This document shows positions 14,740 through 23,178 of a stretch of 38,633 nt of DNA, in pieces. The first letter of the stretch is position 1. Each line of letters opens with the position of its first letter. Origin of the DNA: Clostridium oryzae (GTDB lineage Bacteria; Bacillota; Clostridia; Clostridiales; Clostridiaceae); NCBI RefSeq assembly GCF_002029235.1, contig NZ_MZGV01000040.1:1-38633 (forward strand), written 5' to 3'. The notes beneath the pieces were generated by a model that was given only the letters and a program-made list of their open reading frames with translations, did no database searches and was not told where the DNA came from. The position numbers and the translations under genes were made by a program.

Positions 14740-14967
14740 ATGAATAATAATTTTGTTAAAAATATGTTGATGGCAGAAAAATATAAATATAAAGCTATAA
14801 AAGAATTGCTTCCAGAATCTATGAAGAAAAGGGCGCAGCTTTGGGAGAAGAATGCTGTAAACCTCTTAAAGGATATAGCTGTGGAAATCGTGAGTGAAGA
14901 GACAGCTGAACAAGGAACCACAGCTAAAAAAGAAGTTAAAAAAGTAAAAGTGGATTTTTCCGAATAG
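14740..14967 (+). CDS. Small charged protein between the two ArsA-like genes
   Basis: 75 residues, with AAGGAAGG before the ATG, starting 15 bp after the first ATPase and ending 15 bp before the second. It consists of predicted helices (MAEKYKYKAIKELLPESMKK, AQLWEKNAVNLLKDIAVEI), then a Thr/Glu linker and a lysine-rich tail KEVKKVKVDFSE. There are no cysteines and no membrane segment. It is not a fragment of either ATPase. I do not recognise the family. Position and spacing suggest an adaptor or client-binding subunit of the ATPase pair. Confidence 0.75.
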   Translation: MNNNFVKNMLMAEKYKYKAIKELLPESMKKRAQLWEKNAVNLLKDIAVEIVSEETAEQGTTAKKEVKKVKVDFSE

Positions 14968-14982
14968 AAAGGGGATAGAGTC

Positions 14983-16143
14983 ATGAGAATAATATTATAT
15001 ACAGGCAAAGGCGGAGTGGGAAAAACCAGTGTGGCTGCTGCTACAGCATGTAAAATAGCGAAGCAGGGCAAAAAGGTGTTAGTGATGAGCACAGATCAAG
15101 CTCACAGCTTAGGTGATTCCTTTGATATCAAGCTTTCAAATGATCCTGCTAAAATTACGGATAATCTTTATGCTATGGAAGTAGATTCTGTTTTAGAAAA
15201 CGAAAGTGCGTGGGGAAATATAAGAAATTATATTGAGAAACTTATGGTGTTTAAGACAGAAAAAACGATAGAAACAGAAGAATTGTTAGTTTTTCCTGGA
15301 TTTGAAGAGCTGCTTTCGTTGCTTAAGATAAAAGATATATATGACAGTAAAGAGTATGACGTGTTGATAGTTGACTGCGCTCCTACAGGAGAAACAATGT
15401 CACTGCTTAAATTTTCAGATTTATTTAAATGGTGGATGGAAAAGCTCTTTCCAATCAAACGAAAGGGAGCTAAAATTGCTGGACCTATAATTCAAACAAC
15501 AATGAAGATACCTATGCCTAAAGACGATGTGTTTGATGATATGGAAAAATTGTATTCAAAAATAGATGAGCTTCACAAGCTTTTACTAAATAAGGAAGTG
15601 GTGAGTATTAGAATAGTAACTACAACAGAAAAAATAGTCATTAAAGAAGCAAAGAGAAGCTTTTCATACCTCCATCTATTTGATTATAATGTAGACTCAA
15701 TAATAATTAACAGGATTTTACCTGAAAAATCACTTAATGGGTATTTCGAAAAATGGTCGGTATTCCAAAAGAAAGCTATAGAAGATATATGTAATAGCTT
15801 TTATGGTATTCCGGTTTTTAAACTTGAACTGCTAAATGATGAGCTGAGGAAATATGAAATGTTGAGTGATACGGGAGACAAGCTTTATGGTGATATAAAT
15901 ATTGAGAAGGTTTTATTTCAGGAAAAGATATTTTCGATTGAGAAAAATTCTGAAGGCTATGATTTAAAAATAAATATGCCTTTCGTAGATAAAAAAGATT
16001 TAAATCTTTCTCAAAAGGGAGATGAAATAGCAATATCTATTAAAAATGAAAGAAGAAGTTTGGCATTGCCTTCAAAACTTCAATCAAAAGAGATAACGGG
16101 TGCCAAATATGAGGATGGTAAACTTAGTATTTACTTTGCATAA
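14983..16143 (+). CDS. ArsA/Get3-family ATPase with C-terminal HSP20-like domain (second copy)
   Basis: 386 residues, a paralogue of the first copy with the same layout: TGKGGVGKTSVAA (about 6-18), switch I STDQAHSLGDSF, switch II DCAPTGETMSLLKFSD (about 134-149), and a C-terminal HSP20-like domain (EGYDLKINMPFVDKKDLNL). The shared DCAPTGE replaces the APTGH found in eukaryotic Get3. Two full-length copies in one operon suggest a heterodimer, as single-domain ArsA proteins work as dimers and E. coli ArsA is an internal duplication. AAAGGGG precedes the ATG. The operon ends in a hairpin shared with the convergent gene. Confidence 0.85.
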   Translation: MRIILYTGKGGVGKTSVAAATACKIAKQGKKVLVMSTDQAHSLGDSFDIKLSNDPAKITDNLYAMEVDSVLENESAWGNIRNYIEKLMVFKTEKTIETEELLVFPGFEELLSLLKIKDIYDSKEYDVLIVDCAPTGETMSLLKFSDLFKWWMEKLFPIKRKGAKIAGPIIQTTMKIPMPKDDVFDDMEKLYSKIDELHKLLLNKEVVSIRIVTTTEKIVIKEAKRSFSYLHLFDYNVDSIIINRILPEKSLNGYFEKWSVFQKKAIEDICNSFYGIPVFKLELLNDELRKYEMLSDTGDKLYGDINIEKVLFQEKIFSIEKNSEGYDLKINMPFVDKKDLNLSQKGDEIAISIKNERRSLALPSKLQSKEITGAKYEDGKLSIYFA

Positions 16144-16146
16144 TGC

Positions 16147-16186
16147 AGCAATAGCAGATCTTATTCATAGACCTGCTATTGTTGTC
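16147..16186. terminator. Shared hairpin terminator between convergent genes
   Basis: GCAATAGCAG pairs with CTGCTATTGT over a loop of about 13 bases. The following sequence on plus is only moderately T-rich (TTGTCCCTTGTTT). It overlaps the end of the minus-strand gene. Confidence 0.55.
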
Positions 16187-16889
16187 CCTTGTTTAATTCC
16201 AATAGTATAAGAGATAATAACAGTAGTACATCGGCTCCCCAGACAGCTTGGTCACCAATCGAAAATGTTAGTAAGCCACCAAGAAAGGCACCGGATATAA
16301 AAGAAAATATAATTAAGAAATAGCTTACAGCTTTTATAGCTGCTTCATGATCTTTTTTTGTAAATGCTGTATATGCAGCCTGCGAAGCTGAACGTAAATT
16401 TCCTGTACACATAGTTGTAGCATAGGGATATTCAGATAGCTTTTTAAAAGCACAATATTGAAGCGAAGTAGCAAAGGAAATAGAAATATTAACGATGCTA
16501 TCAGGAATACTGTTCGGAAGAAATCCTATAATAAACAGAATAATAAATTCAAAAACTAGCACCATATGTTCCCACTTCGATATTAGAACTGCTGAATGCT
16601 TTTTCTTTATGATTTCAGAAGTGATTACTCCAGCTATAAACGCGAATATAGGCAATAAGTGCAGTACTGCTCGTGACCAGTTCATCTCAAAAGCATATAC
16701 TCCTACTAATACTATATTTCCTGTTTGAGCGTTAGAGAAAACTCCACCTTTGCCTATGAAGGTATAGGCATCCAAAAGTCCTCCAACTATAGCTAAAAGA
16801 ATTCCAAGCATAATTGATTCAGAAGTAAAACTTGCTAAAAAAGCATTAAATTTATTTTTAGGTAAGTTATTTACGTCATTAGTAGTCAA
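16176..16889 (-). CDS. YoaK/DUF1275 family membrane protein
   Basis: 237 residues from a TTG at 16889, chosen because GAAGGGAG lies 8-9 bp upstream. The frame runs 49 codons further but that part has no RBS and is unlike the family, whose usual length is about 220-240. Six or so hydrophobic segments are visible. DUF1275 hallmarks are GGLLDAYTFIGKGGVFSNAQTGNIVLVGV near the N-terminus, with YPYATTMCTGNLRSASQAAY and ISFATSLQYCAFKKL in the middle. Function is unknown in general. It faces the ArsA operon convergently, so it is not part of it. Confidence 0.8.
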   Translation of the reverse strand: MTTNDVNNLPKNKFNAFLASFTSESIMLGILLAIVGGLLDAYTFIGKGGVFSNAQTGNIVLVGVYAFEMNWSRAVLHLLPIFAFIAGVITSEIIKKKHSAVLISKWEHMVLVFEFIILFIIGFLPNSIPDSIVNISISFATSLQYCAFKKLSEYPYATTMCTGNLRSASQAAYTAFTKKDHEAAIKAVSYFLIIFSFISGAFLGGLLTFSIGDQAVWGADVLLLLSLILLELNKGQQ

Positions 16890-17161
16890 ATTTATGTCTC
16901 CCTTCAGTAAATAAAGATTAACTAAATCATATTTGTTTAGGCCATAATTATTTAAATAAATTTTGGCTGATTTATTAGAAATTGATAGTATGTATAAAAC
17001 CCTTAATATTATAAACCTATAAATGAACAACTTCAACCGAGTTATTTACTCCAACAAGTTAATAGGAGTCGAGGAAAACGAATTCAAGCTTCTTTTTCTG
17101 CTTCAATCATTTTGCTGATTTTTAATGCCATAGATATCTATTATATTTACTTTCATGATAT

Positions 17162-17191
17162 TTTACATGCATAAGTATGGTAGAATAGAAT
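17162..17191 (+). promoter_or_regulatory. Probable sigma-A promoter before the prs-like gene
   Basis: TTTACA (17162-17167), 18 bp, TAGAAT (17186-17191). The 200-bp gap upstream shows nothing else. Confidence 0.5.
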
Positions 17192-17242
17192 TAAAATAAC
17201 ATATATTGGTTTTTTTAAATAACGTTTTAAAGGAGGAAGTCT

Positions 17243-17939
17243 ATGCCAACAGACAATGAAATCAAAATATTTGCAGGAAGTATGGGTGGGGCATTTGCAA
17301 AGAGAATGTATAGAGCTTGCAGGTGCAGACAGAGTTGTAACAATGGATTTGCATAGTCCTCAGATACAAGGATTCTTTAAGAAACCTGTAGACCATCTCT
17401 TTGCATTGCCCATACTGTGCGACTATATAAAAGATTTAAAACTTGATAACTATATAGTTGTTTCACCAGATGCAGGCTTTGCTAAAGAAGCTAGAAAATT
17501 TGCTCATAACCTAGGTACCAGCGTAGCTATTGGTGATAAGACGAGAAAAGCTCATGATGAGAAGGCTGAGGTGCTTGATATAATTGGAGATGTTGAGGGT
17601 AAGAATGCATTGATAGTAGACGATTTTACGATTTCAGGTGGAACACTGGTAAATCTGGCAGAAGCACTAAAAGCAAGGGGAGCAAAGAAAATCATAGCAT
17701 GTTTATCACACTTATTATTAACTAAAGAAGGACTTAAAAGACTTGAAAATAGTCCTATAGACCTATTGATAAGTACAGATTCTGTAGAAAACCAAAACAT
17801 TGTTAGTTCGAATAAAATTAGGATTATTTCTGTTGCACCCTTGTTTGCGGAAAGTATAAAAAGGATACATAACAGGGAATCTTTAAGTCCCCTGTTTGAA
17901 AAGGTTCCTAAAGAAGTATTCAAGAAATCTATTATATAA
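17243..17939 (+). pseudogene. Ribose-phosphate pyrophosphokinase gene with internal deletion and frameshift
   Basis: AAAGGAGG and ATG at 17243 open MPTDNEIKIFAGS, the usual Prs N-terminus. The frame then runs to a stop within 40 codons. From about 17285, in another frame, the C-terminal two-thirds of Prs reads without interruption: ECIELAGADRVVTMDLHSPQ (the PRPP synthetase signature), VSPDAGFAKEARKFA, and the PRPP loop VDDFTISGGTLVNLAEAL. About 100 codons between FAGS and ECIELAGAD are missing. Normal length is about 315-320. An internal ATG at 17256 would give a 227-residue product lacking the ATP-site half, so the enzyme is almost certainly inactive unless this is an assembly error. Confidence 0.8.
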
Positions 17940-17980
17940 CAGCATTGAAAATTATATAATATAGAAAGCAAGTGATAGAA

Positions 17981-18829
17981 ATGAGTGGAATTTTTAATAT
18001 TCCTTTCGACAAAGTAGTCAAAACTCGTACATCTATAAGAAATTATAGTGATGCAAAAATCTCTGAAGAAATTAGAGAAAAGATAGATGCTTACATTAAT
18101 GTACTTTCAGGACCGTTTCCAGTAAAAGTACTATTTAAGCTTATTGAATCTGAGGCAGCTGCTAACTCAGCTAAATTAGGTACTTATGGAGTTATAAAAG
18201 GAGCAAGAAATTATATTGGTGCAAAGGTTAGCAAAGAAGAATTTTCATTAGAAGAACTTGGATATGAATTTGAAAAATTGATTCTCTATTTGACTTCCTT
18301 GGGACTAGGGACCTGTTGGCTTGGAGGAACTTTTAAGAGAGACGAATTTGGTAAGATTATGGAAGTTAAAGAAGGAGATTTGTTTCCAGTAATTTCACCT
18401 GTTGGATATGCTGCAGACAAAAAACATTTAACTGAGAACATAGTAAGATTTATAGCCAAATCTGATAAAAGAAAGCCTTGGGAAGAATTATTTTTCAATA
18501 AGGATTTTTTAAAGCCATTAAGTAAACTAGAAGCAGGAGAGTATAGATATTTACTTGAAATGTTAAGATTAGCACCTTCGGCAGCAAACAAACAGCCCTG
18601 GAGACTTGTAAAGGATGGATCAAGTTACCACTTTTACGAATTTAAGGCTAAGGGGTACAACGATGTGTTGGGGTACGATATACAAAGAGTAGATATGGGA
18701 ATTGCAATGTGCCATTTTCACCTTGCTGCTATGGAGAAAGAGTTAAGTGGTGAATTTAAAAAATTATCACCGAACATACTGAATGTGCCTGTTGATGCTC
18801 AATATGTAATATCCTGGATAAAGGAATAA
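17981..18829 (+). CDS. Nitroreductase-like flavoprotein (TM1586-type)
   Basis: 282 residues from ATG 17981 (a GTG nine bases earlier is possible; the RBS is weak). The start VVKTRTSIRNYSDAKISEE (about 12-30) is the FMN-binding nitroreductase signature. GLGTCWLGGTFKRDEF (about 107-122) and LRLAPSAANKQPWRL (about 194-208) follow. The two halves and the PSAANKQPWR motif place it in the pseudo-dimeric TM_nitroreductase group, in which one chain holds both halves of the usual dimer. The electron acceptor is unknown. It follows the broken prs gene by about 40 bp. A TetR remnant lies downstream. Confidence 0.8.
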   Translation: MSGIFNIPFDKVVKTRTSIRNYSDAKISEEIREKIDAYINVLSGPFPVKVLFKLIESEAAANSAKLGTYGVIKGARNYIGAKVSKEEFSLEELGYEFEKLILYLTSLGLGTCWLGGTFKRDEFGKIMEVKEGDLFPVISPVGYAADKKHLTENIVRFIAKSDKRKPWEELFFNKDFLKPLSKLEAGEYRYLLEMLRLAPSAANKQPWRLVKDGSSYHFYEFKAKGYNDVLGYDIQRVDMGIAMCHFHLAAMEKELSGEFKKLSPNILNVPVDAQYVISWIKE

Positions 18830-18854
18830 CATATAATTGAAGTTGTGAATAATG

Positions 18855-18906
18855 ACGTGTAATCAAAGACGGCTTTTTAGCTGAGCGGAGATTATACGTT
18901 TTTTTT
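18855..18906 (+). terminator. Intrinsic terminator after the nitroreductase gene
   Basis: ACGTGTAATC pairs with GATTATACGT (one G-U), with a smaller AGC/GCT hairpin inside, followed by TTTTTTTT. Confidence 0.8.
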
Positions 18907-18908
18907 GA

Positions 18909-19229
18909 TATTTACAGAAGATAGAAATATATGAAGATTATAATTTAAACGAAGAATTAAAAATAAAGTATGATAATTTTGTAAAGGTGGACAAAAGAAG
19001 TTTCTTAGAATCAACTATCAAAAAAGGAATAAAAGATAAATCGTTTAGAGGAGATTTGGACTCTTTAAAAACTGGATACTATATTTTTCAGACAATTATG
19101 GGATTGCTTCAGAGAATGAGTTATACATCATTGCCCAATAGTGACGAAGCCGTAACCTTTGATGATATCACGACAGCAGTTATAGAGATGATTATAAACT
19201 CAATAAAAAATACTGAGAGCAATAAATAG
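18909..19229 (+). pseudogene. C-terminal remnant of a TetR family regulator
   Basis: An open frame of 107 codons with no start codon and no RBS, beginning directly after a stop next to the terminator T-tract. The reading LQKIEIYEDYNLNEELKIKY then STIKKGIKDKSFRGDLDSLK and GYYIFQTIMGLLQRMSY is typical of the TetR ligand-binding C-terminal half. The N-terminal helix-turn-helix (about 60 residues) is missing. A GTG at 18987 opens only 80 codons. It is probably a deletion remnant of a regulator that once served the adjacent nitroreductase. Confidence 0.65.
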
Positions 19230-19270
19230 GTAGCTGGTAACGTGATTTGGTTTACAATGGTTACCAACTA
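19229..19270. other. Hairpin after the TetR remnant
   Basis: GTAG-TGGTAAC pairs with GTTACCA-CTAC around a 15-base loop. No T-tract follows on either strand, so its role is open. Confidence 0.4.
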
Positions 19271-19314
19271 CTAGAATTAAGTTTGGATAACATTTAGCAT
19301 ATGATTTAAATAAA

Positions 19315-19494
19315 TTAATGTTCGGTTAGTGAATTTAATGAGACTTCCTGTTTGCTTGCAGGCTCATTAAGTGAATGTATATAGGCAGTTTCTTTATTAT
19401 CATTTACATCTTCAATATAAATTGGGGTTCCGTTATAGGTGACATTTGCCATAACTGGTGAACAGGCAATTTCTTTTGCATGTTCTTTATTCAT
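19315..19494 (-). CDS. sspH: Small acid-soluble spore protein, H type
   Basis: 59 residues from ATG 19494, selected because AAGGAGA lies 8 bp upstream; an ATG seven codons earlier has no RBS. The sequence MNKEHAKEIACSPVMANVTY, followed by NGTPIYIEDVN, TAYIHSL and a terminal QEVSLNSL, matches the SspH family pattern (AKEI..SP....VTYNG.PIYI..V). SspH proteins are minor spore-core proteins made in the forespore and bind DNA or contribute to spore properties. Presence of this gene shows the host is a spore-former. Confidence 0.85.
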   Translation of the reverse strand: MNKEHAKEIACSPVMANVTYNGTPIYIEDVNDNKETAYIHSLNEPASKQEVSLNSLTEH

Positions 19495-19545
19495 AATAAA
19501 AATCTCCTTTTTCATTTCATTATATTTAACAAATATAGTCTTTGC

Positions 19546-20145
19546 TTAATATAAAAAAATATTCTTTTTATGCTTTTTATAAATATAAATAATAGATAGA
19601 ATTAGTGCAATTATTATAATGCCAATAATTATATATTTTTTTATATATACATCGAATTTGTTCCAGCCAAATCCGAGAAACCTACCTAGTGAAATAAAAG
19701 TAGATGCCCAAATTGCTGCTCCAACATACGCATTTATCGCAAACTTTTTATATGAAATTTTTGTTATCCCGGAAAAATAACCTGTAATATGCCTAATTCC
19801 GGGAATAAAGTATGCTAATATTAATAATCCTTTTCCATATGAGTTGAACCAATATGAAGTTTTATTTAGTTTATCTATACTAAGGTGTACATAGGATCCA
19901 TATTTTTTAAAGAACTTTAGGCCTAATGTGCTCCCAATGCAATACGAAATCGTTATTCCTAAAATTGTTCCAGAAGAGGCAACAATGATACTTACAATCC
20001 AATTCATTTTGGCTTGATAGACAAGGAAACCGCAGTAGGCCATCATAAGCTCTCCTGGTAAAGGAAATGCTATCAACTCAAGTGTCAAAGCGCTAAATAA
20101 AATTAAATATCCATAACTATTTATCAAATGTATTATAGACTGCAA
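19546..20145 (-). CDS. DedA family membrane protein
   Basis: 199 residues from a TTG with AGGATG 9 bp upstream. Four to five hydrophobic segments are present. DedA hallmarks are FPLPGELMMAYCGFLVY (about 27-43), IVASSGTILGITISYCIGSTLG (about 53-74), the Gly-rich re-entrant helix, and FIPGIRHITGYFSGITKISYKKF (about 112-134), the F-x-P-G-x-R motif. DedA proteins act in envelope homeostasis and some flip undecaprenyl phosphate or phospholipids. Here the substrate is not defined. It is adjacent to sspH on the same strand but separated by 50 bp. Confidence 0.85.
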   Translation of the reverse strand: MQSIIHLINSYGYLILFSALTLELIAFPLPGELMMAYCGFLVYQAKMNWIVSIIVASSGTILGITISYCIGSTLGLKFFKKYGSYVHLSIDKLNKTSYWFNSYGKGLLILAYFIPGIRHITGYFSGITKISYKKFAINAYVGAAIWASTFISLGRFLGFGWNKFDVYIKKYIIIGIIIIALILSIIYIYKKHKKNIFLY

Positions 20146-20265
20146 ATTATCACATCCTAATTTGTTTATGAAGAAGAATCCTGCTCTCTCATAATAATAC
20201 GTTAATTTGAATTATACATTGCATGTTAAGAAATGACCAGTATAGTATTGGAAATATATGTGTTA

Positions 20266-20294
20266 TTGACAACTGGCATATACAATGCTATTTT
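20266..20294 (+). promoter_or_regulatory. Probable sigma-A promoter of the CGGC gene
   Basis: TTGACA (20266-20271), 17 bp, TATTTT (20289-20294). Confidence 0.6.
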
Positions 20295-20371
20295 TAGTGT
20301 CTAAAGAGTTTTATGGTATATGCTATTATTTATATTTTACAGAATAGTCTTGAATTATGGGGGGAAAACAT

Positions 20372-20704
20372 ATGAAGATAGGTCTTATTAGATGTATGAA
20401 AACAGAAGATAAATGCCCAGGTACAAATTGCTTTAAAGCTATGTATAAGAAAAAAGCTGCCTTTAAAGATATTGAAGAAGAAATTGAATTGATAGGAGTT
20501 ACTACTTGCGGCGGATGTCCTGGTAAAAAAGCAGCAGCAAGAGCGGCTAAAATGATTAGAAAGGGTGCAAACGCTATTGCTTTATCCTCTTGTATTACGA
20601 GAGGTAATCCTAAAGGAAATATTTGTCCGTATTTAGAGGAAATGAAACAAGCAATTACTAAGAAATTGGGAGAGAATATAGAATTAATAGAGCATACTCA
20701 TTAA
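20372..20704 (+). CDS. CGGC domain protein
   Basis: 110 residues from ATG 20372 (a GGGG-rich RBS lies upstream, and the protein then begins MKIGLIRCMKTEDKCPGTNC). The CGGC domain is a putative metal-binding module with conserved cysteines. Here Cys appear in IRCMKTEDKCPGTNCF (about 7-22), TTCGGCPGKK (about 44-53), LSSCITRG (about 73-80) and ICPYLEEM. The name-giving CGGC sits at about 46-49. Family members occur in anaerobes and archaea; no reaction is established. Single gene with promoter and terminator. Confidence 0.85.
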   Translation: MKIGLIRCMKTEDKCPGTNCFKAMYKKKAAFKDIEEEIELIGVTTCGGCPGKKAAARAAKMIRKGANAIALSSCITRGNPKGNICPYLEEMKQAITKKLGENIELIEHTH

Positions 20705-20726
20705 TATATTCTGATGTGGAAAATAG

Positions 20727-20757
20727 GAGACTTACTAAATAGAGTAAGTCTTTTTTA
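20727..20757 (+). terminator. Intrinsic terminator after the CGGC gene
   Basis: GACTTAC pairs with GTAAGTC, followed by TTTTTT. The next 180 bp (to 20945) show no recognisable site. Confidence 0.8.
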
Positions 20758-20951
20758 CGCTTCAGGAAATTTTCTTAAATCTGACTTAGTAATTTCTTAA
20801 CGAACGGATTAATCTCAGAATACTACTATATCTTGTTCTGCAGCAAATAGTCTCGACATGTTTTTGCATTATATTTAACACAACTTGAATCTCCTAGAAT
20901 AATATACATTAAAAATATATTTTAAAATACAGCAAAGGAGAATGGTTGTTT

Positions 20952-22961
20952 ATGGATGAAAGATTTCATAGAATTTGTGATTACATTGATATAGCGAATT
21001 CTGAGAAAATAATAAATATGTTATCGAGCTTTGGAGATGATAAAGCCACTGGAAATCGTTCTGCAGGTTCAAATGCAAGTACTAGAGCATCTAGGTACCT
21101 TGCAACACAGTTCAGAAATATAGGCTTACGGAATGTAACAATTGATAGTTTTAATCGTTCTGGTTGGACATACAAAGGTGCCAATATAATATATAGAGAT
21201 GAAAATGGAAATTCAAAAAAAATAGTACTGGGGGGGTATGCTTGTAGCATAGAAGCAGATAGTATAGATGTTAAAGTAGTAGATGGTGGAAAGGGAAAGA
21301 TAGATGACTATAAGTCTCTAGGCGATGTGACAGATAAACTGATATTAATCAGCATTGAAATGTGGAAGGATTTTTGGGTTTCATACCCAGCCTATCAAGC
21401 CTATTTAAAAGGTGCAAAGGCTATTCTTGTCTATACAAAATATGAAGTTTTGCATGAAGATAATCTTGTTTCACAATCGATAGGAGGATCAGCTCATGCC
21501 CCAGCTCTTGCAATTACAAAAAGAGATTACGATATATTGAGGAATCTCATAAAAAAATCTGACAGCGGAGATATCACAGTTAAATTAACTGCACATTCTT
21601 ATGTATATACCCATAAAACGTCCTACAACATTTGGGGAGAGATACCTGGAAAAACGGATGAAGTAATATATTTAATAGCTCATTATGATGGGTATTATCA
21701 TTCTTATTTTGACGATGCATCTGGTGTTTCTACTATAATAGGAATAGCTAAGGCAATAATTGATAGTGGCTATAAACCTTACAGAACTATTAGAATAGTC
21801 ACACATGGAGCTGAGGAATGGGGAGTAGAAAATTCTGATTTTGATTGGTCGGTAGGTGCCTATGAGCAAATAACTCACATTCATCCGGAGTGGGCAGAAA
21901 AAGCTTTCGCTCTTATCAATATTGATGGCAGCTTTGCTGTACCACATGAAAGAAACTATCATATAATAGTGTCCAGCGAATTAAAGGAGTATGTTAAAAA
22001 GAGTGCTAAGCCTATCATAAGAAATAGCGGCTATAACTATAAAATAGAAACAAATAATTCTGTTATGAGTGAAGAGTTTGCGTATGCAAAAGCTGGAATA
22101 CCATGTATAACACCTAGAGAGTCTTTTTATACAGGCATATACTATACTAATATTTATCATAGTTCTATGGATAGTAAAGCTTTTGGATTTGACAAAAGAA
22201 CTTACAGGTTAACGCATATATTATATGGCAAAATATTGTTTGATCTAGACAATACACCAGTTCGACCAATGGATTTTTATCAGCGTTTTGTTGAAATCAA
22301 AGAAAGTATAAATACAAGTATTACTGGAAGACTGCTTCTAAGTACAGCAAGAAGAGCGTCAATTTATGCACATGAGCTTTCATCTAAAATAAAACAGTTA
22401 AATATGGAAGATACAAATCAAATGCTATATGAAAAAAGTAAATATAAACGTCTAAATATTGAACTTTTTGGACTATATAAGATAATTCAGAATAGTTTTG
22501 TAAGATTAAATTGGAGACTGGATGTTGAATTCCCGCATCAAAATTATCAAATGAATATTGCTTTATTATCAAAGGCAATAAAAGCTTTGAAAAATGAAAG
22601 TGAATCTTTAGAAAATGTTGTTAATAACTATATAAAACCTATAGATATGAATGAGTATGTTTATGATATCGATAAAAATGCGTATAATTATTTTGCGAAC
22701 CGAGCAGTTTTTGAAAATAAGGATACTTGGGGATATAGGATGATAAGTAAACCTAATGAAGATTTATATGAAGTAGCTCAAAGCTTAAAAGCGAAATTTA
22801 ACAAGCAAAATCCAAATGTTGAACAGGAAATAAAGGTATTGCAGGAAGCTCTGAACAGACAAAGCTTATATTTAAAAGAGGCAGTTAATAGAGAAATAGC
22901 AGACATTTATAAGATTATAGAAAAAATGAAAAGAATAATTTGCGTAATTAATAAATTTTAA
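20952..22961 (+). CDS. M28 family metallopeptidase-like protein with PA domain
   Basis: 669 residues from ATG 20952 (AAAGGAG lies 11 bp upstream; an in-frame TTG six bases earlier is closer). A PA-like insert lies at about 100-215. The M28 zinc core is complete: His244 (AHYDG), Asp254-Asp255 (FDDASGV), Glu288-Glu289 (GAEEWG), Asp325 (NIDGSF) and His403 (IYHSSMD). M28 enzymes are aminopeptidases or carboxypeptidases with two metal ions. The last 230 residues are helical, include a possible coiled coil (VEQEIKVLQEALNRQSLYL), and belong to no domain I recognise. No signal peptide is present, so it is probably cytoplasmic, which is unusual for M28. Confidence 0.8.
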   Translation: MDERFHRICDYIDIANSEKIINMLSSFGDDKATGNRSAGSNASTRASRYLATQFRNIGLRNVTIDSFNRSGWTYKGANIIYRDENGNSKKIVLGGYACSIEADSIDVKVVDGGKGKIDDYKSLGDVTDKLILISIEMWKDFWVSYPAYQAYLKGAKAILVYTKYEVLHEDNLVSQSIGGSAHAPALAITKRDYDILRNLIKKSDSGDITVKLTAHSYVYTHKTSYNIWGEIPGKTDEVIYLIAHYDGYYHSYFDDASGVSTIIGIAKAIIDSGYKPYRTIRIVTHGAEEWGVENSDFDWSVGAYEQITHIHPEWAEKAFALINIDGSFAVPHERNYHIIVSSELKEYVKKSAKPIIRNSGYNYKIETNNSVMSEEFAYAKAGIPCITPRESFYTGIYYTNIYHSSMDSKAFGFDKRTYRLTHILYGKILFDLDNTPVRPMDFYQRFVEIKESINTSITGRLLLSTARRASIYAHELSSKIKQLNMEDTNQMLYEKSKYKRLNIELFGLYKIIQNSFVRLNWRLDVEFPHQNYQMNIALLSKAIKALKNESESLENVVNNYIKPIDMNEYVYDIDKNAYNYFANRAVFENKDTWGYRMISKPNEDLYEVAQSLKAKFNKQNPNVEQEIKVLQEALNRQSLYLKEAVNREIADIYKIIEKMKRIICVINKF

Positions 22962-22976
22962 TTTATGAACAATAGG

Positions 22977-23007
22977 ATAGCCTGTTGATACTTCAAAAAG
23001 GCTATCT
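22977..23007 (+). terminator. Weak terminator after the M28 gene
   Basis: GATAGCC pairs with GGCTATC over a 17-base loop. Only a pyrimidine-rich CTCTCATC follows. Confidence 0.4.
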
Positions 23008-23178
23008 CTCATCATGCCAATAAACAGTTAGTGGTGTATACATGTAGAGATACGAAGAATGTGTTATAAAGTTAAACTAAAAATTAAACTTAATTAAATA
23101 AAAATTTCTAAAAAGTATAAAGTTATCTTAAAGTGGCACGATATGTTAATTGAGTTCTTTAAAACAAGGAGGATGTAA

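Noticed and set aside
13558..16143. Arsenic resistance operon
   Set aside because: ArsA-type ATPases are present, but there is no arsB/acr3, arsR, arsD or arsC nearby and no arsenite-binding cysteine cluster.
16889..17036. N-terminal extension of the YoaK-like protein
   Set aside because: The extra 49 codons lack an RBS and family resemblance, while a TTG with a strong RBS starts the conserved part.
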